From the NCBI RefSeq assembly GCF_011516765.1, contig NZ_JAAABN010000003.1:62001-126000 (forward strand): a stretch of 64,000 nt of DNA. Reading direction: 5' to 3'. The position numbers and the translations under genes are program-made. The notes below the pieces were generated by a model that saw only the letters and a list, made by a program, of their open reading frames with translations, ran no database searches and was not told where the DNA came from. Numbering within the stretch: position 1 is the first letter of the stretch; the number at the start of each line of letters is the position of its first letter. The DNA is from Acetobacter sicerae (lineage in GTDB: Bacteria > Pseudomonadota > Alphaproteobacteria > Acetobacterales > Acetobacteraceae). Positions 27,797 through 37,403 of this stretch are shown here, piece by piece.

Positions 27797-30652
27797 CTAC
27801 ATCAGAAGCGGTGCGAGGAAGCGCCCTGTGTGGCTGGCCTTGCACTGAACGATCTCTTCCGGCGTGCCTTCGGCCACGACTTCACCGCCGCCGCTGCCGC
27901 CTTCGGGGCCGATGTCGATAATCCAGTCTGCGGTCTTGATGACTTCCAGATTGTGCTCGATCACCACGACGGTGTTTCCCTGATCGACCAGCGCATGAAG
28001 CACTTCCAGCAGCTTGCGGACGTCCTCCGTGTGCAAACCTGTGGTGGGCTCATCAAGAATATACATCGTGCGGCCTGTCGCACGCCGCGCCAGTTCCTTG
28101 GAGAGCTTCACACGCTGCGCCTCACCACCGGAAAGGGTGGTGGCCTGCTGGCCAAGAGCGACGTAGCCGAGGCCGACTTTCTGAAGAATGGCGAGACGAT
28201 CGCGAATACGGTTCTGCGCCTCGAAATAGGGCAGCGCCTCGTCCACGCTCATCGCCAGCACGTCGGCAATCGACTTGCCCTTGAACTTCACTTCCAATGT
28301 TTCACGATTATAGCGGGCGCCTTTACAGGCATCGCAGGTGACGAACACGTCGGGCAGGAAGTGCATCTCGATCTTGATGACGCCGTCGCCCTGACAGGCT
28401 TCGCAGCGACCACCTTTTACGTTGAAGGAGAAGCGCCCCGGCTTGTAACCACGCGCCTTGCTTTCAGGAAGTTCCGCGAACCAGTCACGGATTGGCGTAA
28501 ACAGGTCGGTGTAGGTCGCCGGGTTGGAGCGCGGCGTCCGACCGATCGGTGACTGATTGATGTCGATGATCTTGTCGAGCAGTTCCAGCCCGTCCACACG
28601 CTCGCACGGCGCAGGGGTCTGCGACGAGCCCATCAGACGCCGGGAGAGGGTCTTGTAGAGTGTATCGATGACAAGCGTGGATTTGCCGCCACCCGACACG
28701 CCCGTGACACAGGTGAAGGTGCCGAGCGGGAATTTGGCAGTCACATCCTTGAGATTGTTGCCTGTCGCACCACGAACCGTCACAAATCGCTTCGGATCGA
28801 TCGGACGGCGTTCCTTCGGCACTTCGATGCGCTTGCGGCCAGACAGATACGCGCCGGTCAGACTGTCCTTGCAGGCGGCGACTTCGGTCGGTGTGCCGCT
28901 GGCGATCACCGTGCCGCCCTTCACACCCGCGCCCGGCCCCATGTCGATCAGCCAGTCCGCGCTGCGGATGGCGTCCTCGTCATGCTCGACAACGATCAGG
29001 GTATTTCCAAGAGCTTTCAGACGTTGCAGCGTCGCCAAAAGCCGCTCGTTATCGCGCTGGTGCAGCCCGATGGAAGGCTCATCCAGCACATAAAGCACAC
29101 CCGTCAGACCAGAGCCGATCTGACTGGCCAGACGGATACGCTGGCTTTCACCACCCGACAGGGTCGCCGAGCCACGGGACAGCGTCAGATAATCCAGCCC
29201 GACATCGACAAGGAATTTCAGTCGGTCATTGATTTCACGCAGGATACGACGGGCAATTTCCGCACGCTGCGGCGTCAGGGTCGGCAGGACGTCCTCAAAC
29301 CAGTCATGCGCGTCACGGATCGAAAGGTCTGACGCCTGCGCGATATTGAATCCCGCAACCTTGACGGAAAGCGCTTCAGGTTTCAGACGCGCGCCATTAC
29401 AGACATGACACGGCTTGTCCGCCTGATAGCGGGAAAGTTCCTCTTTCTGCCAGATACTGTCCGTATTGCGCAGCCTGCGCTGAAGGCTCGCCACAGCGCC
29501 CTCGAACGGCTTTGTCAGCGTGTGGGACTTTCCACCATCACGATAGACGAAGTGTACGTCTTCCTCTGTTCCATCGAGAATGACGGAACGCGCCTCTTCC
29601 GGCAGATCACACCACGGCGTGTCCATGCTGATATCAAGATGCTTCGCCAGACTCTGGAGCGTCTGCTCATACAGCGGCGTCTTGTCGTTCCGCCAGGGCG
29701 CGACGGCTCCCTGCGCCAGAGACAGACGCTCATCCGGCACGATCAGACGCGGATCGAAGAAGGTCTCGGTGCCGATACCGTCACAGGCCGGGCAGGCCCC
29801 CTGCGGCGCGTTGAACGAGAACAGACGCGGTTCGATCTCTTCGAGCGTAAAACCGCTGACAGGACAGGCGAACCGCGAGGAAAACACCGTGCGTTCCGCA
29901 GGCTCCTTGCTGTCCCGCTTCACTTCTTCCGCATAGACAAGACCGTCCGACAGGGAGAGCGCCGTTTCAAAACTGTCGGCCAGACGGCTTTCAATACCGG
30001 GTTTGACGACAATCCGGTCCACCACCGCCTCGACCGTGTGGCGCAGCTTGCGATTCAGATTGGGAACATCCTCAATGTCGTAGAGTTCGCCATCAACTTT
30101 CACGCGGGCAAAACCCTTGCGCTGAAGCTCGGCCAGTTCCTTGCGATACTCGCCTTTGCGGTCACGGATGACCGGAGCCAGCAGCATCAGACGCATGCCC
30201 TCCGGCATGGCCATGACACGGTCCACCATCTGGCTGACCGTCTGCGCCTCGATCGGCAGACCCGTGGCGGGTGAGTACGGCACACCCGCACGCGCCCACA
30301 GGAGACGCATATAGTCATGGATCTCGGTGACTGTTCCGACCGTCGAACGCGGGTTCTTGGAGGTCGTCTTCTGCTCGATGGAAATGGCCGGCGAAAGTCC
30401 TTCGATGGAGTCCATGTCCGGCTTGCCCATCAGTTCCAGAAACTGGCGGGCATAGGCGGACAGGCTTTCGACGTAGCGGCGCTGGCCTTCCGCGTAGATC
30501 GTATCGAACGCAAGCGACGATTTGCCTGACCCTGACAGGCCGGTGATGACCGTCATCTGATCACGCGGGATATCTACGTCAACGGACTTGAGATTATGGG
30601 CGCGAGCGCCCTTCACACGAATGGCGGGGCCTGCAACGGGTTTGGCTGTCAT
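27797..30652 (-). CDS. uvrA: Excinuclease ABC subunit A
   Basis: Damage-recognition ATPase of nucleotide excision repair. 951 residues from the ATG at 30652 ([15 protein letters not shown]); an upstream TTG would add 12. Two ABC modules are complete: Walker [21 protein letters not shown] near the start and [18 protein letters not shown] in the second half, signature motifs [12 protein letters not shown] and [15 protein letters not shown], and the zinc-finger cysteines CEACQGDG...CDACKG; the first zinc module has CPVSG...CPAC. Mono-cistronic by spacing. LexA control is expected, but no operator was identified. Confidence 0.98.
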   Translation of the reverse strand: MTAKPVAGPAIRVKGARAHNLKSVDVDIPRDQMTVITGLSGSGKSSLAFDTIYAEGQRRYVESLSAYARQFLELMGKPDMDSIEGLSPAISIEQKTTSKNPRSTVGTVTEIHDYMRLLWARAGVPYSPATGLPIEAQTVSQMVDRVMAMPEGMRLMLLAPVIRDRKGEYRKELAELQRKGFARVKVDGELYDIEDVPNLNRKLRHTVEAVVDRIVVKPGIESRLADSFETALSLSDGLVYAEEVKRDSKEPAERTVFSSRFACPVSGFTLEEIEPRLFSFNAPQGACPACDGIGTETFFDPRLIVPDERLSLAQGAVAPWRNDKTPLYEQTLQSLAKHLDISMDTPWCDLPEEARSVILDGTEEDVHFVYRDGGKSHTLTKPFEGAVASLQRRLRNTDSIWQKEELSRYQADKPCHVCNGARLKPEALSVKVAGFNIAQASDLSIRDAHDWFEDVLPTLTPQRAEIARRILREINDRLKFLVDVGLDYLTLSRGSATLSGGESQRIRLASQIGSGLTGVLYVLDEPSIGLHQRDNERLLATLQRLKALGNTLIVVEHDEDAIRSADWLIDMGPGAGVKGGTVIASGTPTEVAACKDSLTGAYLSGRKRIEVPKERRPIDPKRFVTVRGATGNNLKDVTAKFPLGTFTCVTGVSGGGKSTLVIDTLYKTLSRRLMGSSQTPAPCERVDGLELLDKIIDINQSPIGRTPRSNPATYTDLFTPIRDWFAELPESKARGYKPGRFSFNVKGGRCEACQGDGVIKIEMHFLPDVFVTCDACKGARYNRETLEVKFKGKSIADVLAMSVDEALPYFEAQNRIRDRLAILQKVGLGYVALGQQATTLSGGEAQRVKLSKELARRATGRTMYILDEPTTGLHTEDVRKLLEVLHALVDQGNTVVVIEHNLEVIKTADWIIDIGPEGGSGGGEVVAEGTPEEIVQCKASHTGRFLAPLLM

Positions 30653-30766
30653 CGTCCGGTCGTATGTCCTTGTGTTCAGACTGAACAATATAGGACGCTT
30701 CTCACGGATTTACAGGGGATTGCGCCCCCAAAAAGAACATATCGAGATCATTCTAACCTGATGGCC

Positions 30767-31177
30767 TTATCGGTTCCTGCCGCCGGTATTGCCGTATCCG
30801 ACGTTTCCCGCTCCAACATTGCCAGCACCGATATTTCCTGCGCCCACATTTCCCATACCGGTATTGCCCCACCCGACACCACCGGGACTGACGCCATTCC
30901 CGCGCCCCCCTGATTGCGATGTCTGTCCATTCCGGGATGTCGTGCTGACGCCACCAGCATAGCCGCCATAACCTCCGCCCATTCCCGGTGAAATGATGAC
31001 CTGCGTCGGGGGAGGAGGATAGCCTTCATAACTGTCGCCAGGTGATGCGGACTGACTGCCGGTGGAGTAGTCCCACTGACCGCTGCTCTTTGTCGCCGGG
31101 CCATTGGAGTAATCCTGCGCCATGACAGGTGACGCCAGCACCATGAGGCCCATCATGAGACCTGAAAACGTCCGCAT
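30767..31177 (-). CDS. Exported Gly/Asn-rich repeat protein
   Basis: 136 residues. Signal peptide MRTFSGLMMGLMVLASPVMA, then a polar Ser/Gly/Tyr-rich body, and a C-terminal run of GN[VI]GAGN pentads (GNVGAGNIGAGNVGAGN) of about nine repeats. Such GN-rich repeats may form a glycine-type beta-sheet or be disordered. The ATG at 31177 is preferred because it leads straight into the signal peptide. No family was recognised; an envelope or extracellular role is inferred. It is transcribed leftward towards uvrA. Confidence 0.7.
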   Translation of the reverse strand: MRTFSGLMMGLMVLASPVMAQDYSNGPATKSSGQWDYSTGSQSASPGDSYEGYPPPPTQVIISPGMGGGYGGYAGGVSTTSRNGQTSQSGGRGNGVSPGGVGWGNTGMGNVGAGNIGAGNVGAGNVGYGNTGGRNR

Positions 31178-31411
31178 TGCACCAGTTCCTCTCTGCACGC
31201 CTGAAACGACACAGAGAAACCGATTATCCTTCACAGGAGGTTGATGCCGGACATTTCATTCAGTCACATCCGGGGGAGCGGTCTTGTCCTGACCCTGCCG
31301 CCATAATCTGAAAGTCCTCATGGGACCAATCTCCCGCGCTCCCTCGGAGAATGCGTCCGGCCAACAGGATTTATGACGCCTGAATATGACGTGGCGGTCC
31401 TTTGCGAGGGC

Positions 31412-31684
31412 TCATCCTTCTCCGTAGTTTCCCGGCACTGGCTTAAACGCCTCCTGCGCTGCCCTGTCAGCAAACATGGCTTCTTCGCTCGGGTAGCAGA
31501 CTGCGAAGTCGTATTCGTCGAACACAACTTCAGGGATAGCATAAGGCGGTCCCTTGAACCATGACGGCTCAAGGTTTGTCTCAAGCTGGATAGCGACAAT
31601 TGTTCTGCGACCAATATCGGTACAGTGCCATTCGCCCGAAGGAGTCCAGAATGACTCACCAGGGCGAAACTCTTCATGTTTCAT
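31412..31684 (-). CDS. Small conserved hypothetical protein
   Basis: 90 residues beginning [13 protein letters not shown], with the motif [19 protein letters not shown] and [19 protein letters not shown] recall such short proteins from several proteobacteria but no function. There is no signal peptide. The coding frame has a regular, conserved-looking sequence, which argues it is real; an extra five residues upstream are possible. It lies between the tRNA-Ala gene and the exported repeat protein, on the same strand as both. Confidence 0.62.
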   Translation of the reverse strand: MKHEEFRPGESFWTPSGEWHCTDIGRRTIVAIQLETNLEPSWFKGPPYAIPEVVFDEYDFAVCYPSEEAMFADRAAQEAFKPVPGNYGEG

Positions 31685-31793
31685 CAGATTTCCGGTCAAC
31701 CCGGCACGCTGGCGGTTTTATCCACACCACACATTTGGCGAGGCATCGCCTCACCGTTTCAACACTGATCTTACCGGCGAAGCACAAGGCGGC

Positions 31794-31869
31794 TGGTGGA
31801 GCTGAGGGGGATCGAACCCCTGACCTCCTCATTGCGAACGAGGCGCTCTCCCATCTGAGCTACAGCCCC
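31794..31869 (-). tRNA. tRNA-Ala (CGC)
   Basis: 76 bases on the minus strand including CCA. Acceptor GGGGCTG with CAGCTCC, anticodon loop TTCGCAA reading CGC (codon GCG), T-arm GGTTCGATCC. Anticodon stem contains one G-T pair. A single DnaA-box-like TTATCCACA lies 68 bases to its left. Confidence 0.95.
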
Positions 31870-32026
31870 GCCTTTGCCAGAAGGTAGATAGCCTGCCTCC
31901 GGAAACTGTCAAGCCATATCCGCGGGGAGGAGCCAAACCGTATTGTGCTTCGTTCCGGGTCTCCTGTAGTCTGCGCAACCGTGCGCACAATGCGCCTGAC
32001 GTTTTTGCAAGAGGATACAGCTTTCC

Positions 32027-32323
32027 GTGTATGATCTGTGGCGCCTGCTTCTGACGGTGGTAAAGCTCTATGAAGCGGTCATCATCATCTACTGTGTTTT
32101 CAGTATGTTGTATTCTTTCGGTGTGCTGGACACACGAAACCGGATTGTCTGGCAGATTGGCCGCTTTCTGAACGCCGTGGTGGAGCCGGTCCTGACGCCC
32201 CTCCGGAACATTCTTCCCAGCTTCGGGAATGTCGATCTGTCGCCGCTGGTCATCCTGCTGGTGCTGCAATATCTCGTGGAGCCCTTCATGGCGCGCCAGA
32301 TGATGAGCAGCCTTATGGGGTAG
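32027..32323 (+). CDS. YggT family membrane protein
   Basis: 98 residues with two hydrophobic helices (VKLYEAVIIIYCVFSML and SPLVILLVLQYLVEPF) around the YggT signature VVEPVLTPLRNILP. The start is a GTG at 32027. YggT proteins are small inner-membrane proteins linked by context to cell division, osmotic tolerance or the YggS pyridoxal-phosphate gene, but biochemical function is not settled. A terminator follows immediately. Confidence 0.88.
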   Translation: MYDLWRLLLTVVKLYEAVIIIYCVFSMLYSFGVLDTRNRIVWQIGRFLNAVVEPVLTPLRNILPSFGNVDLSPLVILLVLQYLVEPFMARQMMSSLMG

Positions 32324-32355
32324 TTACACACCATCCCGCTTTCATGACGCCGATG

Positions 32356-32384
32356 CCCCGCCAGCCCCTGTCCGGCGGGGTTTT
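32356..32384 (+). terminator. Rho-independent terminator
   Basis: CCCCGCC (32356-32362) pairs with GGCGGGG (32374-32380), followed by TTTT. Ends the yggT transcript and may also affect the convergent Gly-rich gene. Confidence 0.85.
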
Positions 32385-32413
32385 CTGTCTTCAGCACTCA
32401 GGACAACAGGCCT

Positions 32414-33193
32414 TTACCGCCGATCACAGCTTTCGGTCAGCCTGTTGAAATACAGCCCCGGCGAGCAGGTGACGACATTGCTGGGCACCTGCGTCGCAGC
32501 TGGCGCGGGTGCCTGCTGATACCCGCCATAATAGGCGTTTCCATAGGGCTGGGCGTAGCCCTGGGAATAATCACCGGGAGGCTGAGCATACCCTCCCGAC
32601 TGCTGGTAGTAGTCACCATAATATCCGGGTTCTGCGGCGGCTGCTCCGACGGACATTCCTAACAGGGTCCCGAAAGCAAACGGAGCGCCCCAGCCCCAGC
32701 CCCAACCCCAGCCGCCGTAACCGCCCCAGTATGGGTAGCCGCCCCAGCCGTAATAGGCGGGATATCCACCCCAGCCCCAACCCCAGCCGGGTCCACCCCA
32801 ACCGCCGCCCCAGCCTCCCCAGCCGCCACGCCAGCCACCGCCCCAGCCGGGACCACGTCCGCCAAAACCGCCTCCACGAAAACCACCGGGACCACCGCCA
32901 CGGAAGCCCCCTCCAAGGCCTCCACCATGGAAACCACCGCCTGGACCACCCCCAAAGCCACCGCCGTGGAAGCCACCACCCGGGCCGCCTCGGAAACCGC
33001 CGCCGCCACCGCCACCGCGGAATCCACCACCTCCGCCGCCAAAGCCGCCGCCCCCACCACCATGAAAACCACCGCCGCCACCGCCAAAGCCACCACCGCC
33101 TCCGCCCGGATGAGCGAAGGCCGGTGTGAGAACCGAGGTGGACAGGGCAACAACAGCAGCCTTCTGCAGCAACTTGAAACGGTTGATGTTCAC
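32414..33193 (-). CDS. Exported very glycine-rich protein
   Basis: 259 residues from a GTG at 33193 preceded 7 bases earlier by GGAG. Signal peptide (VVALSTSVLTPAFA), then about 110 residues made almost only of Gly with Phe, Arg, His (GGGFRGG, GGFHGG units), then a Gly/Trp/Tyr section (GWGGYPAYYGWGG), a hydrophobic segment (FAFGTLLGMSVGAAAAEP), and a Tyr/Gln/Pro tail. The final residues NVVTCSPGLYFNRLTESCDRR hold a cysteine pair. Similar proteins are common in alphaproteobacteria as outer-envelope proteins of unknown function. The antisense His/Arg-rich frames are artefacts. Confidence 0.82.
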   Translation of the reverse strand: MNINRFKLLQKAAVVALSTSVLTPAFAHPGGGGGGFGGGGGGFHGGGGGGFGGGGGGFRGGGGGGGFRGGPGGGFHGGGFGGGPGGGFHGGGLGGGFRGGGPGGFRGGGFGGRGPGWGGGWRGGWGGWGGGWGGPGWGWGWGGYPAYYGWGGYPYWGGYGGWGWGWGWGAPFAFGTLLGMSVGAAAAEPGYYGDYYQQSGGYAQPPGDYSQGYAQPYGNAYYGGYQQAPAPAATQVPSNVVTCSPGLYFNRLTESCDRR

Positions 33194-33512
33194 GGCGCTT
33201 CTCCAGGAATTTCGATCAGATCTTTCTGCGTGACAGGGCACGGGATCAAAAAACGACAGGGGGCCATCCAAGGAAGGCCATAATATCCATATGGGGGTCA
33301 CCCGGGGCCTGCGCCACCGAGGATATCATACGGACAACAACAGAATGTAAGCAGCATTCGCCACAGTTTTGTGACTGAATAACGACCTTGTCCGGGCAGC
33401 CTGTGCTCTTTTGTAACGCTCGCATTCCCCGCACGCATGTCGGCCTTCCGGACAATGCGTGCAGTATTTTTGGCTTACCGGACGGAAAGGCTGTTTGCCA
33501 CCCGCAACGTCT
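33194..33512. other. Gene-free interval upstream of the Gly-rich gene
   Basis: 319 bases. It must hold the Gly-rich gene promoter and the end of the M1 peptidase transcript. No repeats, RNA or terminator clear enough to call. Confidence 0.35.
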
Positions 33513-35696
33513 TCAATGCCCAGCGGCGGCAGGAAACGCCGTCGGAATTTCTCCAAAACTGTTGTTGCTGCGGTCAATATCCGGGATGCTCTTGTCGGGA
33601 TCAAGAATGGCGGTGCGGACCAGCTGGTTACCGGCAACCTGCACGTTCAGTTGACTGCGCAGCATCCACGCTTCCGTAGGGATGCGGATACGGGCGGAAC
33701 TGCCGTCCATCCATGTCACCTGCAGAACCACCGGCAAAGGTAGCCGTCCCTTGTTGATGACCGGAATGATGGCGCCGTTCCTGGGATCATTTCCCGCATA
33801 GGACACTGCCCCCACCGCATAATCGGCAGCCCAGTTATTGAAATACCAGCCACGCCAGAACCAGGAGAGATCCTCACCCGTCTCGCTGTTCATGAAACGG
33901 AAGAAATCTGACGGCGTGGGGTGATGGAAAGACCACTCCTTTATGTAACCACGCAAAGCCCGGTCGAAGCGGTCCGGTCCGAGGATCTGCTCTCTCAGCA
34001 ACGTCAGCCCATAAGCCGACTTGAAATAGGTCAGATCATGCCGGTACGTCTCTGAAACCGTATCAGAGGGCGCCATCAGAACGGGCGCTGCCCTGTCCCT
34101 GAGCAACGAGACGATGTCGATGGCGGGTTTGCCGGTTTGCGCCGCGTATTCCGCATCCCGTTTCGGGGCGAATTCTCCGCCGTTGAAGTGGGTGGCCGCC
34201 ATCGTGTCGATGAAAGTGTCAAACCCTTCATCCATGAAGGCGTGCCGTCGCTCGTTCGACCCGACCATCATGGGAAACCACTGATGGCCGAGTTCATGGG
34301 TCGTCATGGCGAAAAGGTCGGGATCCCGCTTTTTGGTGTCCCCAAAAGCGATACCGGGATATTCCATGCTCGCGCCATGCCCTGCCGCATTGATGACGTT
34401 AGGCCAGGGATAGGGCGACCATTGCGACGAAAAATACTCGATCGCGTGTTTCACATAGGCCGTGGACCGGTCCCATCCATGCGCGCCAATGCCTTCGACA
34501 GGATAGAAGGACATGGCCAGACGGGGCGCAGGCTGCCTGTCCTTCTCGTTCCCCGTTGAGAGAGGCGGCAGATCCAGCTTCGCGGCGTCCCACAGGAAGG
34601 CGGCGGAGGCCATGAACGCCACGTCGCGGGTATTGGCCATCCGGAAGTGCCATGTTCTGGTCGCGGGTTGCGGCGGCTCCGCTTTTTTATCCGGCTCGGT
34701 GGCTCCCTTCTTCGCGGGAGGGGTTGCTTCAGGCTGAGGCGGCGGAAGCTGTGCGCCTTCGACCTCTGCCTGTGTGCGGATCATGATCCGCTGTTCGCTT
34801 TTCGCCGCCTGCGCCAGACGGTCACGCTGCTCCTGCGTCAGCACTTCAGCGGGATTCACAAGTGCGCCAGAGCCAGCAACGACAAAACGCGACGGCACGG
34901 TGACGCTGTAGTCGAAATCTCCGTATTCCAGATAAAATTCCTGGCCGAGATAGGGCGCTGCATCCCATCCCCGAATGTCATCATATACGGCCATACGGGG
35001 ATAGAACTGCGCTATTTCATAAATATCGCCGTTCCTGCTGGGGGAAACGGCGGTGCGGCCACCCCACTCGCCCGGCACGGTATAATGCCAGACAATACGG
35101 ATTTTCCGCTTCTCCCCCTTCTGCATCGGATCAGCCAGCGCAAGCTGCATGCGTGTATCGGAGATGACCGGCACCAGCGGCGTGCTTCGGCCCTCATCCT
35201 CAATGGACACGCTCTCGATGGCGATGCCGTCGGTATGGTGCTCATGCCGCTCGGGATTGACGAAATCCGCTCTTGAGCCTTCCCGATAGATATTCTGATC
35301 GAGCTGCACCCACAGTGCGTCCAGAGCGTCGGGGCTGTTATTGGTGTAGGTGATGATCTCGCTGCCGGACAGTGTCCGGTTGGTCGGGTCGATCGTCACC
35401 TTAATGTCGTAGTCAGCCCTGTTCTGCCAGGCCTGTGGTCCCCGGCGACCGCTGCCGGAACGATAGACATTCGGTGCATCGGGGTACGCCAGAGGCGCGA
35501 AGATTCTGCCCGCGTCCTGCACAGGCGTCGCACCGGTATCCGCTGCGTGGAGGGTCGTCAGAGAACTGGGCAGCGCGAAGGCCGTCAGCAGCAGCGCAAC
35601 GCGCAGACTCCGTCGTTTCGGGCAGATCATGCCGCGTTTCAGAACCACCCGCCCGATCCGGGAAACGAAATGGGGGGAAGACTGTTTCTTCAGCAT
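33513..35696 (-). CDS. Exported M1 family metallopeptidase
   Basis: 727 residues; the start at 35696 has AGGAG 7 bases upstream, giving a long basic n-region before the signal helix (SLRVALLLTAFALPSS). The zinc site is the canonical HEXXH-x18-E: His467, Glu468, His471 in TTHELGHQWF and Glu490 in FMDEGFDTF. The GAMEN-like motif appears as GASMEYPG. N-terminal beta domain is of the M1 type (NRADYDIKVTID...TYTNNSPDALDALWVQLDQN). A Pro/Lys-rich insert (QPEATPPAKKGATEPDKKAE) interrupts the N-domain. It should cleave N-terminal residues from peptides outside the cytoplasm. Confidence 0.92.
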   Translation of the reverse strand: MLKKQSSPHFVSRIGRVVLKRGMICPKRRSLRVALLLTAFALPSSLTTLHAADTGATPVQDAGRIFAPLAYPDAPNVYRSGSGRRGPQAWQNRADYDIKVTIDPTNRTLSGSEIITYTNNSPDALDALWVQLDQNIYREGSRADFVNPERHEHHTDGIAIESVSIEDEGRSTPLVPVISDTRMQLALADPMQKGEKRKIRIVWHYTVPGEWGGRTAVSPSRNGDIYEIAQFYPRMAVYDDIRGWDAAPYLGQEFYLEYGDFDYSVTVPSRFVVAGSGALVNPAEVLTQEQRDRLAQAAKSEQRIMIRTQAEVEGAQLPPPQPEATPPAKKGATEPDKKAEPPQPATRTWHFRMANTRDVAFMASAAFLWDAAKLDLPPLSTGNEKDRQPAPRLAMSFYPVEGIGAHGWDRSTAYVKHAIEYFSSQWSPYPWPNVINAAGHGASMEYPGIAFGDTKKRDPDLFAMTTHELGHQWFPMMVGSNERRHAFMDEGFDTFIDTMAATHFNGGEFAPKRDAEYAAQTGKPAIDIVSLLRDRAAPVLMAPSDTVSETYRHDLTYFKSAYGLTLLREQILGPDRFDRALRGYIKEWSFHHPTPSDFFRFMNSETGEDLSWFWRGWYFNNWAADYAVGAVSYAGNDPRNGAIIPVINKGRLPLPVVLQVTWMDGSSARIRIPTEAWMLRSQLNVQVAGNQLVRTAILDPDKSIPDIDRSNNSFGEIPTAFPAAAGH

Positions 35697-35804
35697 GCGC
35701 TGTCTCCTGACATCAGGCGGATTACCGTGCTACCCCATCAGATAGCATCGTCAAGGTGAACACGATATTGTCCGCAATTGTCATCCTAACGTGAAAAGCA
35801 CACC

Positions 35805-37376
35805 ATGCAGGCAATGATCCGACGTTTTCTGCCAGCTCTGCTGAGCCTTCCGTTTGTAACCGTGGCGTTTGCCGCCTCTCCGGGCAGCCCCGATCAGGCG
35901 GCAGTCTCAAGCCGTTTTGAAGCCATCCGCTCCAGTCCGCAGGAGCTTTCCCTCTTCATGCGCGCCTTCCCGAAGGGGGCGGATCTGCACAACCATCTGG
36001 TCGGCGCCATTTACGCGGAACGCCTTCTGGAATGGGCGAAACAGGATCAGCTCTGCGTGAACCCGGAGACGGGAGCGATCGGCCCGACCCGCTGCGCCTT
36101 TGGCTTCCACACCTCAAAGGACGCGATCCCGGCCGCCCGGATCATGCAGGATCAGGCCCTCTACACGCAGACGATTGACGCCATTTCGATGCGGAATTTT
36201 GTCCCTTCGCCGCAGGACCGGTCAGGCCATGACCATTTCTTTGCGACATTCGACAAATTCCTGCCCGCCACAACCGGTCATGACGCTGACATGCTGGTGG
36301 ATGCCCTCTCTCAGGCGGCGCGGGATCATGTCACCTATGTCGAACTGATGGTGTCGCCGCAACTGAACGCCGTGGCCCGGCTGGGCTCCTCTTGCAGGAT
36401 CAGTCGTGAGAGCGATATCGCCCAGGCGGAAATCCGCGTCGTCCCTCATCTCAACCATCTGGTGAGACTGGCGCGAGAAGAGACGGACTCCATGGAACGC
36501 AAGGCTCGCGCGACCATGAAGTGCGGGACCAGTGAGGCCGCCCCCGGCTGTCATGTGGCGGTCCGGTATCTCTACCAGACGATCAGAACGATGCCGCCCG
36601 GCATGGTGCTGGCCCAGATCGCTTTCGGCTACACGCTGGCCACCGCCGACAGCCGCTTTGTCGGCATCAATATCGTCGGACCGGAAGACAATCCGATCGC
36701 CATGCAGGATTACACACTGCATATGCAGATGTTCCACACGCTTTCAGAGCGCTGGCCAAAGGTGAAACTCTCCCTGCATGCTGGCGAGCTGTCTCCGGGG
36801 CTGGTCGCTCCAGGAGGGCTGGACAATCATATCCGGCAGGCAGTCGAGATTGCCGGTGCATCGCGGATCGGGCATGGCGTGGACATCATGCAGGAGCGTG
36901 ATCCTTACGGCCTGCTCGCGGAAATGGCGAAGCGGAATATCCTCGTCGAGATCAATCTGAGCAGCAATGAACAGATCCTCGACATCAAGGATAACGCCCA
37001 TCCGTTCGTGACCTACCGCGAACACGGTGTGCCGGTCGCTCTGTCCACCGACGACGAAGGCGTTTCACGCATCACCCTGACCGATGAATATCTTCGGGCC
37101 GCGAAAACCTACGCCCTGTCCTACACTGATCTGAAGGATCTATCCCGCATGGGGCTGGAGCACGGATTTGTCGCGGGAGAAAGCCTGTGGGACGGCACAA
37201 AGCCTTTTCATCGTGCGGCCGCCTGTGCGGATGTCGACACCAGAGAGGCGGAACCGGAGGGCCTATGCAGGGAACTGCTCGCACACAGCCAGAAAGCCCG
37301 ACTGCAATGGGATCTCGAAAATCAGTTCAGCCAGTTTGAGCATCAGGTGGCGACCGGCCAGCCACTCAAGAACTGA
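35805..37376 (+). CDS. Exported adenosine deaminase family protein
   Basis: 523 residues with a signal peptide (LPALLSLPFVTVAFAAS). The metal-dependent deaminase core is present: HNH at 62-64 in KGADLHNHLVGAIY, HAGELSPG, RIGHGVDI and the STDDEG motif where aspartates bind metal. It is longer than cytosolic Add (about 340) and resembles the secreted growth-factor-like ADGF group. It would turn extracellular adenosine or deoxyadenosine into inosine. The purine nucleoside permease begins 28 bases downstream, so both probably act in purine salvage in the periplasm. Confidence 0.9.
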   Translation: MQAMIRRFLPALLSLPFVTVAFAASPGSPDQAAVSSRFEAIRSSPQELSLFMRAFPKGADLHNHLVGAIYAERLLEWAKQDQLCVNPETGAIGPTRCAFGFHTSKDAIPAARIMQDQALYTQTIDAISMRNFVPSPQDRSGHDHFFATFDKFLPATTGHDADMLVDALSQAARDHVTYVELMVSPQLNAVARLGSSCRISRESDIAQAEIRVVPHLNHLVRLAREETDSMERKARATMKCGTSEAAPGCHVAVRYLYQTIRTMPPGMVLAQIAFGYTLATADSRFVGINIVGPEDNPIAMQDYTLHMQMFHTLSERWPKVKLSLHAGELSPGLVAPGGLDNHIRQAVEIAGASRIGHGVDIMQERDPYGLLAEMAKRNILVEINLSSNEQILDIKDNAHPFVTYREHGVPVALSTDDEGVSRITLTDEYLRAAKTYALSYTDLKDLSRMGLEHGFVAGESLWDGTKPFHRAAACADVDTREAEPEGLCRELLAHSQKARLQWDLENQFSQFEHQVATGQPLKN

Positions 37377-37403
37377 ACCGGCTTTTTCCTGAAGGACTTC
37401 CTG

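Noticed and set aside
28298-28306. parS half-site TGTTTCACG inside uvrA
   Set aside because: Only the left half matches; the right half (ATTATA) does not.
31718-31726. Perfect DnaA box TTATCCACA near tRNA-Ala as an origin
   Set aside because: A single box with no cluster; TTATCCACG at 44824 and TTATCCACT at 49636 are also isolated.
32640-33110. CRISPR-like array from periodic CCACCG units
   Set aside because: Periodicity is that of glycine codons; no constant repeats with unique spacers exist. No CRISPR array was seen elsewhere in the window.
32509-33129. Long His/Arg/Pro-rich frame antisense to the Gly-rich gene
   Set aside because: It is the mirror of glycine codons (GGN read as NCC); the other strand has a signal peptide, ribosome-binding site and tail with cysteines.
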